Below are positions 52,421 through 63,447 of a DNA stretch of 64,000 nucleotides, piece after piece. A program made the translations under genes and the position numbers. Below the pieces are notes generated by a model. That model did not search any database and was not told the origin of the DNA. It saw only the letters and a program-made list of their open reading frames with translations. Position 1 is the first letter of the stretch. The number at the start of each line of letters is the position of its first letter. Source of the DNA: Methylocystis sp. (GTDB lineage Bacteria; Pseudomonadota; Alphaproteobacteria; Rhizobiales; Beijerinckiaceae); NCBI GenBank assembly GCA_020252485.1, contig JADCCX010000009.1:1-64000 (forward strand). The letters are read 5' to 3'.

Positions 52421-53986
52421 CTATAGCAGCTTCCAGAGCAGGATCGCCAGCAGGGCGGCGATGACCCAGAGCGCGGCGTTTCCCCAGCGCGCCCGGCGCG
52501 CCTCGGCCCGGCCGATCGCCTCGATGCTGCCGGGCGAGAGCTGGAAGCCCGTCGATGCCGCCGTTTCCAGTTGGCTCACAAGCTGTTCGCTGCGCGTCAC
52601 CAGTTCGGGCACCTTGAAGGCCGCCCGCGCGATCTGGCTGACGCCTTCGCCCGCGTCCTGCAGCTTGCCGATGGGGCCGAGGTTGCGCTCGATCCAGCTG
52701 CGCACGATGGGCTCGGCCGTCTTCCAGATGTCGAGCTTGGGGTCGAGCGTGCGGCCGACGCCTTCGATCACGACCATCGTCTTCTGCAGCATGACCAGCT
52801 CCGGCCGCGTTTTCATTTCGAAAAGCTCGGTGATTTCGAAGAGCAAAGTCAGCAGCTTCGCCATGGAGATCTCGTCGGCCTTGCGCTGGTGAATGGGTTC
52901 GCCGACCGCGCGGATAGCCTGGGCGAAATCATCGACCGCATAGCGGGCCGGCACATAGCCGGCTTCGATATGGACTTCCGCGACGCGGCGATAGTCGCGG
53001 GTGATGAAGCCATAGAGGATTTCCGCCAGAAAGCGGCGCTCCTTCTCACCAATCCGGCCCATGATGCCGAAATCGATGGCGACCAGATTGCCGGCCCTGT
53101 CGGCGAAGAGATTGCCCTGGTGCATATCCGCGTGGAAGAAACCGTCGCGGATCGCATGGCGCAGGAACGACTGGATCACGATCTGCCCCAGCGCCGGCAG
53201 ATCAAGCCCGGCATCAGCGAGCGCCGCGTGATCGGTGAGCGGGATGCCGTCGATCCATTCCATCGTCAGCACATCGCGGCCGGAATGCTCCCAGTCGGGC
53301 CTTGGAAGGCGGAAGCCCGGGTCGTCCTTCGTGTTTTCCGCCATTTCAGAAAGCGCGGCCGCTTCCAGCCGCAGGTCGAGCTCCATCGTCACCGAGCGCT
53401 CGAGCACCTCCACCACGGATGCCGGCTTCAGCCGCTCCATCATGGGCAGATATCTCTCCGCAAAGCGGGCGCCGCCGTAGAAGGCGTCGAGATCGCGCCG
53501 GAATTGGCGGCGGACGCCCGGCCTCAGAACCTTGACGGCAACCGTCTCGCCCGTCGCGCGCAGCACCGCCTTGTGGACCTGCGCCACCGAGGCGGCGGCT
53601 ACGGGTTCGCTGAATTCGGAAAAGATGCTGTCGCAGGAGGCGTCCAGCGTCGCCGTAACGATCGCCTTCGCCTCTTCGGTCGGGAAGGGCGGCATGCGGT
53701 CCTGCAGCCGCTCCAGATCGCGGGCGAGTTTGGTGCCTACCACATCCGGCCTTGTGGCCAGAAACTGGCCGAATTTCACATGGCTTGGCCCGAGCTTGCC
53801 GAGCGCGATGGCCAGCCGCTCAGCCGCATCCGCGCTCGTCGGGCGCGCGATGAGGCCTGCCGCCCAGAGCAGGGGCCGCAGTGCCGGCGGCGCAAGCCCC
53901 GGATCGATGCGGGAGAGCACGCCCTCGCGCGCCAGCACATAGCCGACATGGGCGAAACGCAGGGAATGACGCAGGAATGCAAACAC
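52421..53986 (-). CDS. ubiB: UbiB, ubiquinone biosynthesis kinase-like protein
   Basis: A 521-aa ADCK/ABC1-type protein. The KxGQ motif is in KLGPSHVKFGQFLATRPDVV. The atypical kinase core has SVAQVHKAVL, EWIDGIPLTDH, FHADMHQGNLFADRAGNLVA and IDFGIMGRI. Two C-terminal hydrophobic segments (ALWVIAALLAILLWKLL) anchor it. It is needed for ubiquinone synthesis. Confidence 0.95.
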   Translation of the reverse strand: MFAFLRHSLRFAHVGYVLAREGVLSRIDPGLAPPALRPLLWAAGLIARPTSADAAERLAIALGKLGPSHVKFGQFLATRPDVVGTKLARDLERLQDRMPPFPTEEAKAIVTATLDASCDSIFSEFSEPVAAASVAQVHKAVLRATGETVAVKVLRPGVRRQFRRDLDAFYGGARFAERYLPMMERLKPASVVEVLERSVTMELDLRLEAAALSEMAENTKDDPGFRLPRPDWEHSGRDVLTMEWIDGIPLTDHAALADAGLDLPALGQIVIQSFLRHAIRDGFFHADMHQGNLFADRAGNLVAIDFGIMGRIGEKERRFLAEILYGFITRDYRRVAEVHIEAGYVPARYAVDDFAQAIRAVGEPIHQRKADEISMAKLLTLLFEITELFEMKTRPELVMLQKTMVVIEGVGRTLDPKLDIWKTAEPIVRSWIERNLGPIGKLQDAGEGVSQIARAAFKVPELVTRSEQLVSQLETAASTGFQLSPGSIEAIGRAEARRARWGNAALWVIAALLAILLWKLL

Positions 53987-53991
53987 GGGCG

Positions 53992-54792
53992 CTACAGTTT
54001 CCAGCCCGAATGGATGTTGACGATGCCGCCCGACAGCGCGCGATGCGTGACGCGGCGGAAGCCTGCCTCGCCGATCATCCGCGCGAAAGCGTCAGGGCGC
54101 GGGAATTTGCGGATCGATTCCACCAGATAGCGATAGCTTTCGCCATCGCCGGTGATCGCCTTGCCGAAGGCCGGGATCAGATTGAACGAATAGGTGTCGT
54201 AGAGCTTGTCGAAGACCGGCGTATCGACCGGTGCGAACTCGAGGCAAAGGAATCGCCCGCCCGTCTTCAGCACCCGGAAGGCTTCGGACAAAGCCAGCGG
54301 AATGCGCGGCACGTTGCGAATGCCGAAGGCGATCGTATAGCCGTCGAAGGTCTTGTCAGGATAGGGCAGAGCCTCGGCGCTCGCCTCCACGAAATCGATT
54401 TGGCCGGGCAAATGGCGCTTCTGCGCCCGCTCCGCGCCGACGCCCAGCATCGAAGCATTGATGTCGAGCACAGTCACATGGGTCTTGTCGCCGGCCGCCT
54501 CCAGAATGCGGAAGGCCACGTCGCCCGTGCCGCCTGCAACATCCAGGTGCCGGAAGGGCCGGTTTTGCGCCGGACGCAATTGCGCCACCAGCGCATCTTT
54601 CCAGAGGCGATGCAGGCCGGCGGACATCACATCGTTCATCACGTCGTATTTCGCGGCGACGGAATGGAAGACCTCGTCCACCTTGCCCTGCTTCTCGGAG
54701 AGACGCACCGTCTCGAAGCCGAAATGGGTGGCGTCTTCGTCCACGGATGAGGGTGCCCGGCTGGCCAAGGGAAAACTCGCGCTTTGCTTCAT
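53992..54792 (-). CDS. ubiE: UbiE, demethylmenaquinol/ubiquinone C-methyltransferase
   Basis: The start at 54792 gives 266 aa. The SAM-binding core is [20 protein letters not shown], with [20 protein letters not shown]-like motif ([20 protein letters not shown]) and [20 protein letters not shown]. It methylates a ubiquinone precursor. It heads the run ubiE-ubiB-coaBC-dut-rrf2-cysK with 5 nt to ubiB. Confidence 0.95.
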   Translation of the reverse strand: MKQSASFPLASRAPSSVDEDATHFGFETVRLSEKQGKVDEVFHSVAAKYDVMNDVMSAGLHRLWKDALVAQLRPAQNRPFRHLDVAGGTGDVAFRILEAAGDKTHVTVLDINASMLGVGAERAQKRHLPGQIDFVEASAEALPYPDKTFDGYTIAFGIRNVPRIPLALSEAFRVLKTGGRFLCLEFAPVDTPVFDKLYDTYSFNLIPAFGKAITGDGESYRYLVESIRKFPRPDAFARMIGEAGFRRVTHRALSGGIVNIHSGWKL

Positions 54793-54893
54793 TGCGGCGC
54801 AATCATATAGGGAGACGGCGCTTTCCGCCACGCTGGCATTGTCGCGCTGGCGGCCTTTCGTCAAGGCGGGGGTTTTTTGTAGGGAACGTCAAT

Positions 54894-55775
54894 TTGCCGG
54901 AATTGCCAGAGGTCGAGACGGTGCGGCGCGGCTTGCAGCCTGTCATGGAGGGGCGGCGAATCCTGTCCGCCACCGCCAATAGGGCCGATCTGCGCTTTCC
55001 GTTTCCCGAGCGCTTCGCAGTAAGGCTCGCCGGCCGGACGATCATATCCATGGGGCGGCGCGCCAAGTATCTGATGGCCGATCTCGACGATGGCGAGGTG
55101 CTGGTCATGCATCTGGGCATGACGGGGCGTTTCCTGATCGAGCAGAGCGGCGCGATTCAGGCGCCGGGCGAATTCGCGCAAACGATCCATCGCCTGCCTT
55201 TGCATGACCATGTGGTGTTCGAGATGGAGGGCGGGGCGCGCATCACCTACAACGATGTCCGCCGCTTCGGCTTCATGGATCTGATTCCCCGAACGGCCAT
55301 CGCCACGCATCCGCTGACGAAGGATATCGGCATCGAGCCGCTCGGCAACGAACTGACGCCGGAAAGACTGGCCGCCTTCTTCTCAGGCAAGGCTGCGCCG
55401 CTGAAGGCGGCGCTGCTCGACCAGCGGCAGATCGCGGGGCTCGGCAATATCTATGTCTGCGAAGCGCTGTTTCGCGCGGGCCTCTCGCCGCGGCGCGCGG
55501 CGGGCAGCATCATCCGCAAGGATGGCGCGCCGACGGCCAGGGCCAGAAAGCTCACGGATGAGATCCGCCTTGTGCTGCAGGAAGCGATCGAGGCCGGCGG
55601 CTCCACCTTGCGCGACTTCGCCCATGCGGATGGCTCGCTCGGCTATTTCCAGCACCGCTTCAAGGTCTATGACCGGGAGGGCGATCCCTGCCCCAACCCC
55701 TCCTGCGCGGGCGTCGTGGAGCGGATCGTGCAATCGGGACGCTCGACGTTTTTCTGCGCCACCTGCCAGCGTTAG
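54894..55775 (+). CDS. mutM: Formamidopyrimidine-DNA glycosylase
   Basis: The start is TTG 54894, because the catalytic proline must follow the initiator ([13 protein letters not shown]). This gives 293 aa. The H2TH domain contains [20 protein letters not shown], and a C-terminal zinc finger (CPNPSC...FFCATCQR) ends the protein. It removes 8-oxoguanine. It is divergent from ubiE. Confidence 0.95.
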   Translation: MPELPEVETVRRGLQPVMEGRRILSATANRADLRFPFPERFAVRLAGRTIISMGRRAKYLMADLDDGEVLVMHLGMTGRFLIEQSGAIQAPGEFAQTIHRLPLHDHVVFEMEGGARITYNDVRRFGFMDLIPRTAIATHPLTKDIGIEPLGNELTPERLAAFFSGKAAPLKAALLDQRQIAGLGNIYVCEALFRAGLSPRRAAGSIIRKDGAPTARARKLTDEIRLVLQEAIEAGGSTLRDFAHADGSLGYFQHRFKVYDREGDPCPNPSCAGVVERIVQSGRSTFFCATCQR

Positions 55776-55924
55776 AGGCGTTTTTCTTCACCGGAAAACC
55801 GCCTGCTTGCCCTTCCCCCCTGGGGAAACCCCGTCTATAGCGACCGCTTAGCCATTCACTGACGCGAGCTTTCCGCCGGTCGCATTTTGCGCGCCGGGTT
55901 CTGCCGCGCAACCCATGTGACCCT

Positions 55925-58900
55925 ATGCCCAAACGCACCGATATTTCGACCATCCTGATCATCGGCGCGGGTCCGATCATCATCGGGCAGGCCTGCGAAT
56001 TCGATTATTCGGGCACCCAGGCGGTCAAAGCGCTCAAGGCCGAGGGCTACCGCATTGTGCTGGTGAATTCGAACCCGGCGACGATCATGACCGATCCGGA
56101 GCTGGCCGACGCCACCTATGTCGAGCCGATCACGCCGGAAGTGGTGGCGAAGATCATCGAGAAGGAAAAGGCGAAGGTGCCTGCGGGCACCATCTTCGCC
56201 CTGCTGCCCACCATGGGCGGCCAGACGGCGCTCAATTGCGCGCTGGCGCTGGAAAAGATGGGTGTGCTGGAGAAGCATGGCGTCGAGATGATCGGCGCGA
56301 CGGCGGATGCCATCGACAAGGCGGAGGATCGCCTGCGGTTCAAGGATGCGATGACGAAGATCGGCCTCGACACGCCGAAATCCGAACAGGTGAACAACCT
56401 CGCCGATGCGCTGAAGGCGCTGGATTACGTCGGCCTGCCGACCATCATCCGCCCGTCCTTCACGATGGGCGGCACGGGCGGCGGCATCGCCTACAACAAG
56501 GCGGAATTCATCGATATCGTCGAGCGGGGAATCGATGCCTCTCCGACCAGCACCGTCCTGATCGAGGAAAGCGTGCTCGGCTGGAAGGAATATGAGATGG
56601 AGGTTGTCCGCGACAGAGCGGACAATGCGATCATCGTCTGCTCGATCGAGAATATCGATCCGATGGGCGTGCATACGGGCGATTCGATCACCGTCGCCCC
56701 GGCGCTGACGCTGACCGACAAGGAATATCAGCGCATGCGGGATGCCTCGCTCGCCGTGCTGCGCGAGATCGGCGTCGAGACGGGCGGCTCCAACGTGCAA
56801 TTCGCCGTGAATCCCGCCAATGGACGGATGATCGTCATCGAGATGAATCCGCGGGTGTCGCGCTCCTCGGCGTTGGCCTCCAAGGCAACGGGCTTCCCGA
56901 TCGCCAAGGTCGCCGCCCGGCTCGCCGTCGGCTACACGATGGACGAGATCGCCAACGACATCACCGGCGGCGCCACGCCGGCCTCTTTCGAGCCCACGAT
57001 CGATTACGTCGTCACCAAAATCCCGCGCTTCGCCTTCGAGAAATTTCCCGGCGCCGATCCGGTCCTGACGACCTCGATGAAATCGGTGGGCGAATCCATG
57101 GCCATCGGCCGCACCTTCCAGGAGAGCCTGCAGAAGGCGCTCCGCTCGCTCGAAACCGGCCTGACGGGGCTTGACGAGATCGAGATCGAGGGCACCGGCA
57201 AGGGCGATGACCGCAACGCCATCCGCGCCGCCATCGGCACGCCGACGCAGGACCGGCTGCTCAAGGTGGGACAGGCGCTCCGCATGGGCGTCAGCCACGA
57301 GGAGGTGCACCAGTTCTGCAAGATCGATCCCTGGTTCATCGAACAATTGCAGGGCATCGTCGATCTTGAGAGCAAGGTGCGGGCGCATGGTCTGCCGGCG
57401 ACGCCCGGAGCCTTCCGTCAGCTGAAGGCCGCTGGCTTTTCGGACGCGCGGCTCGCCGCCTTGATCGGCAAGCCCGAGGCGGAGGTGCGTTCGCTTCGCC
57501 GCAGCCTTGGCGTTCGCCCCGTTTACAAGCGCATCGATACCTGCGCGGCGGAATTCGCGACGCCCACGGCCTATATGTACTCCTCTTATCAGCCGGATTT
57601 CGCCGGCCAGCAGGCTGACGAGGCGCGGCCGACTGACAAGACGAAGATCATGATTCTGGGCGGCGGGCCGAACAGGATCGGGCAGGGCATCGAGTTCGAT
57701 TACTGCTGCTGCCATGCCTGTTTCGCGCTCACCGAGGCGGGCTACGAAACGATCATGGTCAATTGTAACCCCGAGACGGTCTCGACCGATTACGATACGT
57801 CCGACCGGCTCTATTTCGAGCCGCTGACGGCGGAGGATGTGCTCGAGATCATCGAGACCGAGCGCTCCAAAGGCGCCTTCCGCGGCGTGATCGTACAGTT
57901 CGGCGGCCAGACGCCGCTGAAGCTCGCCCGCGCGCTCGAGGAGGCGAATGTGCCGATCCTCGGCACCTCGCCCGATGCCATCGATCTGGCCGAAGACCGC
58001 GACCGTTTCAAGCGGCTGCTCGACAAACTGAAGCTCCGGCAGCCCGAAAACGGCATCGCCTATTCGGTCGAACAGGCGCGCCGTGTGGGCGAGGATCTCG
58101 GCTTCCCCTTCGTTGTCCGCCCCTCCTATGTGCTGGGCGGCCGCGCCATGGCCATCGTCCGCGATCAGCCGGAATTCGACGAATACCTGCTTGGCACGCT
58201 GCCCGGCCTCGTGACCTCGGAGATCAAGCAGCGCTATCCCAACGACAAGACGGGGCAGATCAACAGCCTGCTCGACAAGAACCCGATCCTCTTCGATCGC
58301 TATCTCTCGGACGCGATCGAGGTCGATGTCGATTGTCTGGCCGACGGCAAGGAAGCCTTCATCGCCGGCATCATGGAGCATATCGAGGAGGCGGGCATCC
58401 ACTCGGGCGACAGCGCCTGCTCTTTGCCGCCGCGCTCGCTTTCTCCCGAAACGATCGCGGAGCTGGAGCGGCAGACCAAGGCGATGGCCCTGGCGCTCGA
58501 TGTCGGCGGCCTGATGAATGTGCAATTCGCCATCCAGGATGGAATCATCTATGTGCTGGAGGTGAATCCGCGCGCCTCGCGCACGGTGCCCTTCGTCGCC
58601 AAGGTGATGGGCGAACCCTTCGCCAAGATCGCGGCGCGTGTGATGGCCGGGGAAAAGCTCGCCGCCTTCCATCTCACGCCGAAGGTGCTGAAGCATGTCG
58701 CGGTCAAGGAATCGGTCTTCCCTTTCGCCCGGTTCCAGGGCGTCGATACGGTGCTTGGACCGGAGATGCGGTCGACGGGCGAGGTCATGGGGCTCGACCA
58801 TTCCTTCGGCGTCGCCTTCGCCAAGAGCCAGCTTGGAGCCGGCGCCAAGGTTCCCTCCTCCGGCAAGGTCTTCGTCTCGGTCAAGGACGAGGACAAGGAC

Positions 58901-59251
58901 CGTCTCCTTCCCTCCATTAAGCTTCTCGTGGAGCATGGTTTCAAGGTCACGGCCACGGGCGGCACGCAGCGCTATCTTGAGGAGAGGGGTGTGCCGACCG
59001 AGCGCATCAACAAGGTTTCCGAGGGGCGGCCGCATATCGTGGACGCGATCAAGAACGGCGAGATTCAGCTCGTCTTCAACACCACGCATGGGGCGCAGGC
59101 GCTGGCCGACAGCCGCTCGCTCCGCCGCGCCGCCCTGTTGCAGAAGACGCCATACTATACGACGCTAGCCGGCTCGATCGCCGCCACGGAGGGGATCACC
59201 GCCTATCTTGCGGGCGATCTGAAGGTGAAGCCGCTGCAGGATTATTTTTGA
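55925..59251 (+). CDS. carB: Carbamoyl-phosphate synthase large chain
   Basis: A 1,108-aa protein with two ATP-grasp halves: the first begins [20 protein letters not shown], the second [20 protein letters not shown], and the C-terminal allosteric domain ([20 protein letters not shown]) ends it. It forms carbamoyl phosphate for arginine and pyrimidines. No carA is in the window. Confidence 0.97.
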   Translation: MPKRTDISTILIIGAGPIIIGQACEFDYSGTQAVKALKAEGYRIVLVNSNPATIMTDPELADATYVEPITPEVVAKIIEKEKAKVPAGTIFALLPTMGGQTALNCALALEKMGVLEKHGVEMIGATADAIDKAEDRLRFKDAMTKIGLDTPKSEQVNNLADALKALDYVGLPTIIRPSFTMGGTGGGIAYNKAEFIDIVERGIDASPTSTVLIEESVLGWKEYEMEVVRDRADNAIIVCSIENIDPMGVHTGDSITVAPALTLTDKEYQRMRDASLAVLREIGVETGGSNVQFAVNPANGRMIVIEMNPRVSRSSALASKATGFPIAKVAARLAVGYTMDEIANDITGGATPASFEPTIDYVVTKIPRFAFEKFPGADPVLTTSMKSVGESMAIGRTFQESLQKALRSLETGLTGLDEIEIEGTGKGDDRNAIRAAIGTPTQDRLLKVGQALRMGVSHEEVHQFCKIDPWFIEQLQGIVDLESKVRAHGLPATPGAFRQLKAAGFSDARLAALIGKPEAEVRSLRRSLGVRPVYKRIDTCAAEFATPTAYMYSSYQPDFAGQQADEARPTDKTKIMILGGGPNRIGQGIEFDYCCCHACFALTEAGYETIMVNCNPETVSTDYDTSDRLYFEPLTAEDVLEIIETERSKGAFRGVIVQFGGQTPLKLARALEEANVPILGTSPDAIDLAEDRDRFKRLLDKLKLRQPENGIAYSVEQARRVGEDLGFPFVVRPSYVLGGRAMAIVRDQPEFDEYLLGTLPGLVTSEIKQRYPNDKTGQINSLLDKNPILFDRYLSDAIEVDVDCLADGKEAFIAGIMEHIEEAGIHSGDSACSLPPRSLSPETIAELERQTKAMALALDVGGLMNVQFAIQDGIIYVLEVNPRASRTVPFVAKVMGEPFAKIAARVMAGEKLAAFHLTPKVLKHVAVKESVFPFARFQGVDTVLGPEMRSTGEVMGLDHSFGVAFAKSQLGAGAKVPSSGKVFVSVKDEDKDRLLPSIKLLVEHGFKVTATGGTQRYLEERGVPTERINKVSEGRPHIVDAIKNGEIQLVFNTTHGAQALADSRSLRRAALLQKTPYYTTLAGSIAATEGITAYLAGDLKVKPLQDYF

Positions 59252-59510
59252 GGCCCCGAAACCTGCGAGCCCCAGGTTGCGTTGTTGCCCTTGCGATTTT
59301 TGCGGGTATGCACCACTCTCTTGCACGAACGAGACCGGCCGTTTCCATTGCATGGGCGCGGCCGAGACCCGCTCGTGGAGACAATGGAAGCATCATCCTG
59401 CGTTTCGCCCTCGGCGTGGAGGGAATGCGACCGCGCCTCGAATGTCTTTCTGGTTTGCGGGCCGGAGGTTTCCTCCAGCACGTGGACGGTTTTTGCTGGG
59501 GAGTCCCCCG
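59252..59510. other. Gap between carB and greA
   Basis: A 259-bp gap containing the probable greA promoter. A GGAGG/CCTCC inverted repeat lies near 59,463-59,475. No gene is supported here. Confidence 0.4.
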
Positions 59511-59984
59511 ATGGATAAAGTACCGATGACCGTCGCCGGCTATGCGGCGCTGGAAAAAGAGCTGAAGTTCCGCCAGACGGAGGAGCGGCCGCGCATCATC
59601 CTGGCCATCCAGGAGGCTCGCGCCCATGGCGATCTTTCCGAGAACGCCGAGTATTCCGCCGCCAAGGAAGCCCAATCCATGAATGAGGGGCGGATCGCCG
59701 AGCTGGAGGACAAGCTTGGCCGCGCCGATGTCATCGATACGGCCAAATTGTCTGGCGACACCATCAAGTTTGGCGCGACTGTGTCGCTGATCGACGAGGA
59801 TACCGAAGAAAAGAAGACCTATCAGATTGTCGGTGACATGGAAGCCGATGTGAAATCGGGTAAAGTGTCGATATCGTCACCCATCGCACGAGCCCTGATC
59901 GGCAAGCGCAAGGGTGATTCTGTTCAGGTCGTGACACCCGGAGGAGGTAAAAGTTATGAAATCGAAGCTCTCGCATTCCGCTAG
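59511..59984 (+). CDS. greA: Transcription elongation factor GreA
   Basis: ATG 59511 gives 157 aa, the normal length. The N-terminal coiled coil is [20 protein letters not shown] with [22 protein letters not shown]-type tip containing the acidic residues, and the C-terminal FKBP-like fold ends [10 protein letters not shown]. It rescues backtracked RNA polymerase. It overlaps the next gene by 29 nt. Confidence 0.96.
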   Translation: MDKVPMTVAGYAALEKELKFRQTEERPRIILAIQEARAHGDLSENAEYSAAKEAQSMNEGRIAELEDKLGRADVIDTAKLSGDTIKFGATVSLIDEDTEEKKTYQIVGDMEADVKSGKVSISSPIARALIGKRKGDSVQVVTPGGGKSYEIEALAFR

Positions 59985-60453
59985 TTTCAAGAGAGTTGCC
60001 GCTGCGGCTGCGCTGTCGTTGCTCGGTCTGAGCGGCGCGGCCCAGGCCCAGGCCAATTCCGTATTTCAGGCTGTCCGGGTGGACATGAGCGAGATGCGCG
60101 GCGGTCCGGCGCAGACGATCCAGCAATTGCAGACCTGCCTTTCGCGGGAGTTGCCTCGCGCCTTTGCCGGGCGCATCGTGCCTGGCGACCGGTCGGCTCC
60201 CGTGCTGGTGGTCAGACCCCAGAGCGTGTTTCTTGCAAGCGCTGCCGGCGGTTCGGTTGGAACCTTCGACCGCGAAATAGGCATGAGCATCGATACCATG
60301 GAAGGGGTGGGGATCGTCTCCGGGCGCCGGATTCCGCTCACGGTTTCAGCGAGCCCCGGCGGCGGCGCATTCAGCCAACTCGGCTATACGACCAACCCCC
60401 GTGTCGAAACGCTTTGCCAGAGTTTCGCCCTCTGGATGGCCCGCAGGACCTGA
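59956..60453 (+). CDS. Hypothetical secreted protein
   Basis: ATG 59956 has a strong GGAGGAGG site inside greA and gives 165 aa. A signal peptide ([19 protein letters not shown]) is clear. The mature part contains two cysteines (LQTCLSREL and [10 protein letters not shown]) that could form a disulfide. No family is recognised. Overlap with greA suggests co-transcription. Confidence 0.75.
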   Translation: MKSKLSHSASFKRVAAAAALSLLGLSGAAQAQANSVFQAVRVDMSEMRGGPAQTIQQLQTCLSRELPRAFAGRIVPGDRSAPVLVVRPQSVFLASAAGGSVGTFDREIGMSIDTMEGVGIVSGRRIPLTVSASPGGGAFSQLGYTTNPRVETLCQSFALWMARRT

Positions 60454-60499
60454 TTCCACATCAATCGCAAGGCTGTCCCGTGATTCGGCTTCATCCGGA

Positions 60500-62812
60500 T
60501 TACGGGGCAGGCGGCTCTTTCCAGCGCGCTCGCGTGTAACGCGCGATCGAACCCAGGATGTTGGCGTAGTCGTCGGACCAGAGCGCCGAAGCGGCATCGA
60601 CGGCCGGCTTCCTCCAGTTCTTGTCCAAGAGCAACGCATCGATGGCCGCCGGGTTGCGCGAGAAGGCGACCGCAGTCGTGGGCGTCGCAAGCTGAATCTG
60701 TGCCTTGGTCTGCTGGAGATCGACCTTGATGTAGGAGGATGCCGTTGCAAGATCATGGGCTACGCCCGCCGCTTCCGCCACGCTCCGCAGGTCCATATAG
60801 CGGTTCGAGACATGGGCGATGATCATGCCGTCCGGAGCCAGATGCTGCAAGTAGATGCCGAACGCCTCGCGCGTCAGCAGATGCGTCGGCACGGCATCCG
60901 AGCTGAAGGCGTCGAGGATGATCACGTCGTGCTTGACCGTCTCTTTCTGCAGCGTCAGCCGGGCGTCGCCGACCACAATGCGCGCATCCGGCGTGCAGGT
61001 GCTGACGAAGGGGAAAAGCTCTTTCCGCTTTGCAAGCGTCACGACCTCCCGGTCGATCTCGAAGAATGACCAATTTTCGCCAGGCTCCGACTGGCAGGCC
61101 ATGGCGCCCACGCCAAGACCCAGCACAGCAACGTTGCCAAGCCGACCTCCAGCCTGGGTGCGGGCAGCTTTCAGGGCGATGTTGATGGCGCCGTCGTCGT
61201 GATAATAGGTCGTCGGCTGCGGCTTGCCGGTCATCGGCTTGCCGTTCAGATCCAGAATGCGGTGAGCGCCATGGATTGTCGAACCATGGAGCAGAAGCCG
61301 CACCTGGTTGTCGGTGGTGAGGCGCACGTAATTGACGCCGAAGAACGAGCGGACGGTGGCTTCCCTTTCGCCGGCGATCGGCATCATGGCGATGAAGGTG
61401 GCCGCCAAAGCGCCGGCGCTTGTGATACGGCCGCTGCGATTGAAGACGATGATCGAGAGAAAGGCGACTCCAACCGCCAGCGCAATCATGTGATAGGCGG
61501 CAGGATCGTAGGCTCTGATCTGGGGCGAGATGAGATTGAACGCGATGGCGACCGCGAGCGCGAAAACGACGAAGGCCAGTTGCGCACGCAACGCCGGGGC
61601 GGCTTGCGCCATGGGCAGGCACAGGATCGCCGCGATCAGCAGCAGGCGGTACTCGATGATCGTGTTGAAGACGAGCGGGGCGATAAGGCCAGCGAAAAGC
61701 CCGCCAAGCATGCCGCCAAAGGACATCCAGAGATAGAATTCCGTCAGATGCCGGTTATCGGGACGCGTGCGGTAGAGTTGTCCATGACAGATCATGGCGG
61801 CAAGAAACATGATGCCGAGATGGATCACGAACTGCGCCGCCAGCGGCAGCATGAAGCCAACGAGCGACATCACGACAAACGGGAGGAGGCGGACGTAGCT
61901 CTTCTCCTGCATCACCTCGCCGATGAACGGACGGTCACGGAAGGCGAGAATGAAGGTCAGCATGAAGATTGCGAGCGGAAGCACCCACAGCAGGGGCGCC
62001 GAGGCGACATCGGTTGAGAGATGCGCTGTCACCGAGACGAGCAGACCTGAAGGGACGGCCGCCAGAGCGATCCAGCGCAGGCGTTGCGGCCATGCAGGGC
62101 TCTTGGCCGCAGCGTCAGCATTGCTGGCGCCAGTGGCTTCCATTGCCCGGGGCAGCATGGACCGCCAGATCGTCGTTGCCGCACAGGTGGCAAGGCCGGC
62201 GGCGAGCAGGGCGAAGGCCAGCATCCAGCTGCGGGTCTGCGCCTGCAGGGGCAGCAACGGCTCGATCAGCAGCGGATAGGCCAGCAGGGCAATGAAGCTG
62301 CCGACGTTCGACGCCACATAAAGCGCATAAGGATTGCCCGCCTCCGGGTGTCCGGAGCGCGCGATCCAGGATTGCAGCAGGGGCGCCGTCGCCGCAAGAA
62401 CGAAGAACGGCAGTCCGACCGACGCGCAGAAGACGCCGATCAGCCAGAAGCCCTGGGCCTCTTCGGGCGGGGCGCCAAGCGCCTGCGATACCGTGAGCGG
62501 CAGCATCAGGAAGGCTGCAACCACCAGCGCCGCATGAAGGATGACGGCCTGCCGCGGGCCGAGATAACGCGCCGAGAGATGGGCATAGAGATAGCCCAGC
62601 AGCAGCAGCGTCTGGAAGAAGACCATCGCCACCGACCAGACGGCGGGCGAGCCGCCCAGCGACGGCAGCACCATTTTCGTGAACATCGGCTGCACGCCGA
62701 AGAGCAGGAAGGCCGAAAGGCAGATGGTGAGGGCAAAAATATGCGGCAGATAATGGAACGCTGTGCTGCGCTCTGCATTCGCCGCTGCGGCCTGATCGAG
62801 AACACTCATCAT
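60500..62812 (-). CDS. Membrane protein fused to a spermidine-synthase-like domain
   Basis: The start at 62812 (or the next codon) gives 770 aa. The first ~480 residues hold a dozen hydrophobic segments (FALTICLSAFLLFGVQPMFT, then LLLLGYLYAHLSARYLGPRQ). The C-terminal part is a Rossmann-type aminopropyltransferase-like domain: NVAVLGLGVGAMACQ, FFEIDREVVTLAKR and DVIILDAFSSDAVPTHLL. Such fused proteins are common in proteobacteria but of unknown substrate; polyamine synthesis is not assured. Confidence 0.85.
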   Translation of the reverse strand: MMSVLDQAAAANAERSTAFHYLPHIFALTICLSAFLLFGVQPMFTKMVLPSLGGSPAVWSVAMVFFQTLLLLGYLYAHLSARYLGPRQAVILHAALVVAAFLMLPLTVSQALGAPPEEAQGFWLIGVFCASVGLPFFVLAATAPLLQSWIARSGHPEAGNPYALYVASNVGSFIALLAYPLLIEPLLPLQAQTRSWMLAFALLAAGLATCAATTIWRSMLPRAMEATGASNADAAAKSPAWPQRLRWIALAAVPSGLLVSVTAHLSTDVASAPLLWVLPLAIFMLTFILAFRDRPFIGEVMQEKSYVRLLPFVVMSLVGFMLPLAAQFVIHLGIMFLAAMICHGQLYRTRPDNRHLTEFYLWMSFGGMLGGLFAGLIAPLVFNTIIEYRLLLIAAILCLPMAQAAPALRAQLAFVVFALAVAIAFNLISPQIRAYDPAAYHMIALAVGVAFLSIIVFNRSGRITSAGALAATFIAMMPIAGEREATVRSFFGVNYVRLTTDNQVRLLLHGSTIHGAHRILDLNGKPMTGKPQPTTYYHDDGAINIALKAARTQAGGRLGNVAVLGLGVGAMACQSEPGENWSFFEIDREVVTLAKRKELFPFVSTCTPDARIVVGDARLTLQKETVKHDVIILDAFSSDAVPTHLLTREAFGIYLQHLAPDGMIIAHVSNRYMDLRSVAEAAGVAHDLATASSYIKVDLQQTKAQIQLATPTTAVAFSRNPAAIDALLLDKNWRKPAVDAASALWSDDYANILGSIARYTRARWKEPPAP

Positions 62813-62886
62813 CAACTCCCGGAAGGGACGGGAATATGCCTGTGAGTTCTTGCCAAATTGCTCCCGGCAGCGCCGAAGGCGGAAAA

Positions 62887-63366
62887 TCAGGTCAAGGTCC
62901 CGTTCCCGAACGGCACGGTCGGCTCGTCCTTGACCTTGGAGAGCGCCAGCGCCGTGCGCACCGAAGCGAGGTTCGGCATGGCCGTCAGCTGCGAAACGAA
63001 GGCCTGAAATGCTTCGAGGTTGGGAAAAACGCATTTCAGCATCAGGTCGATGTCGCCGGACAGCGTCCAGCTTTCGCGCACGGCGTCCCAGGCGCGGATC
63101 CGCGCTTCGAAGGCGTCGATCTCGGCCTTGGTCGTGCTCTTCAGCTGAACCATCGCGAAGCAGGAGACGCCGAAACCGAGGAGCCGGCTGTCCAGCAGCG
63201 CGCGATAGCCGCGAATCAGCCCGGCAACCTCCAGGGCCTTGACGCGGCGCAGGCATGGCGGAGCCGATATGCCGACCCGCCGGGCCAGTTCCACATTGGT
63301 GATGCTGCCATCCGCCTGCAGCTCCGCGAGGATCCTGAGGTCGATGGCATCGAGATGGTGGCGCAA
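62887..63366 (-). CDS. Lrp/AsnC-family regulator
   Basis: A 159-aa protein starting MRHHLDAIDLRILAELQADG with the HTH GSITNVELARRVGISAPPCL and a C-terminal RAM domain (GDIDLMLKCVFPNLEAFQAF). It lies 74 bp upstream of the membrane/spermidine-synthase-like gene and in the same direction. It may control that gene or amino acid genes elsewhere. Confidence 0.92.
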   Translation of the reverse strand: MRHHLDAIDLRILAELQADGSITNVELARRVGISAPPCLRRVKALEVAGLIRGYRALLDSRLLGFGVSCFAMVQLKSTTKAEIDAFEARIRAWDAVRESWTLSGDIDLMLKCVFPNLEAFQAFVSQLTAMPNLASVRTALALSKVKDEPTVPFGNGTLT

Positions 63367-63447
63367 GGCGATGCTCCGGTGTTAGACAGGCCATCCATCT
63401 CTAGCGCAAGCCGAACGAGACACAATCCTGCGCATGCTGTTCTCCCC

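Noticed and set aside
55856-59089. 1,077-codon open frame antisense to carB
   Set aside because: This is a shadow of a GC-rich gene: the carB frame is fully conserved, and the antisense product is rich in His, Arg and Asp with no domain.
62812-63394. N-terminal extension of the spermidine-synthase-like protein to 964 residues
   Set aside because: The extra sequence is the antisense-like other frame of the Lrp gene at 62,887-63,366. The hydrophobic N-terminus begins properly at 62,812.
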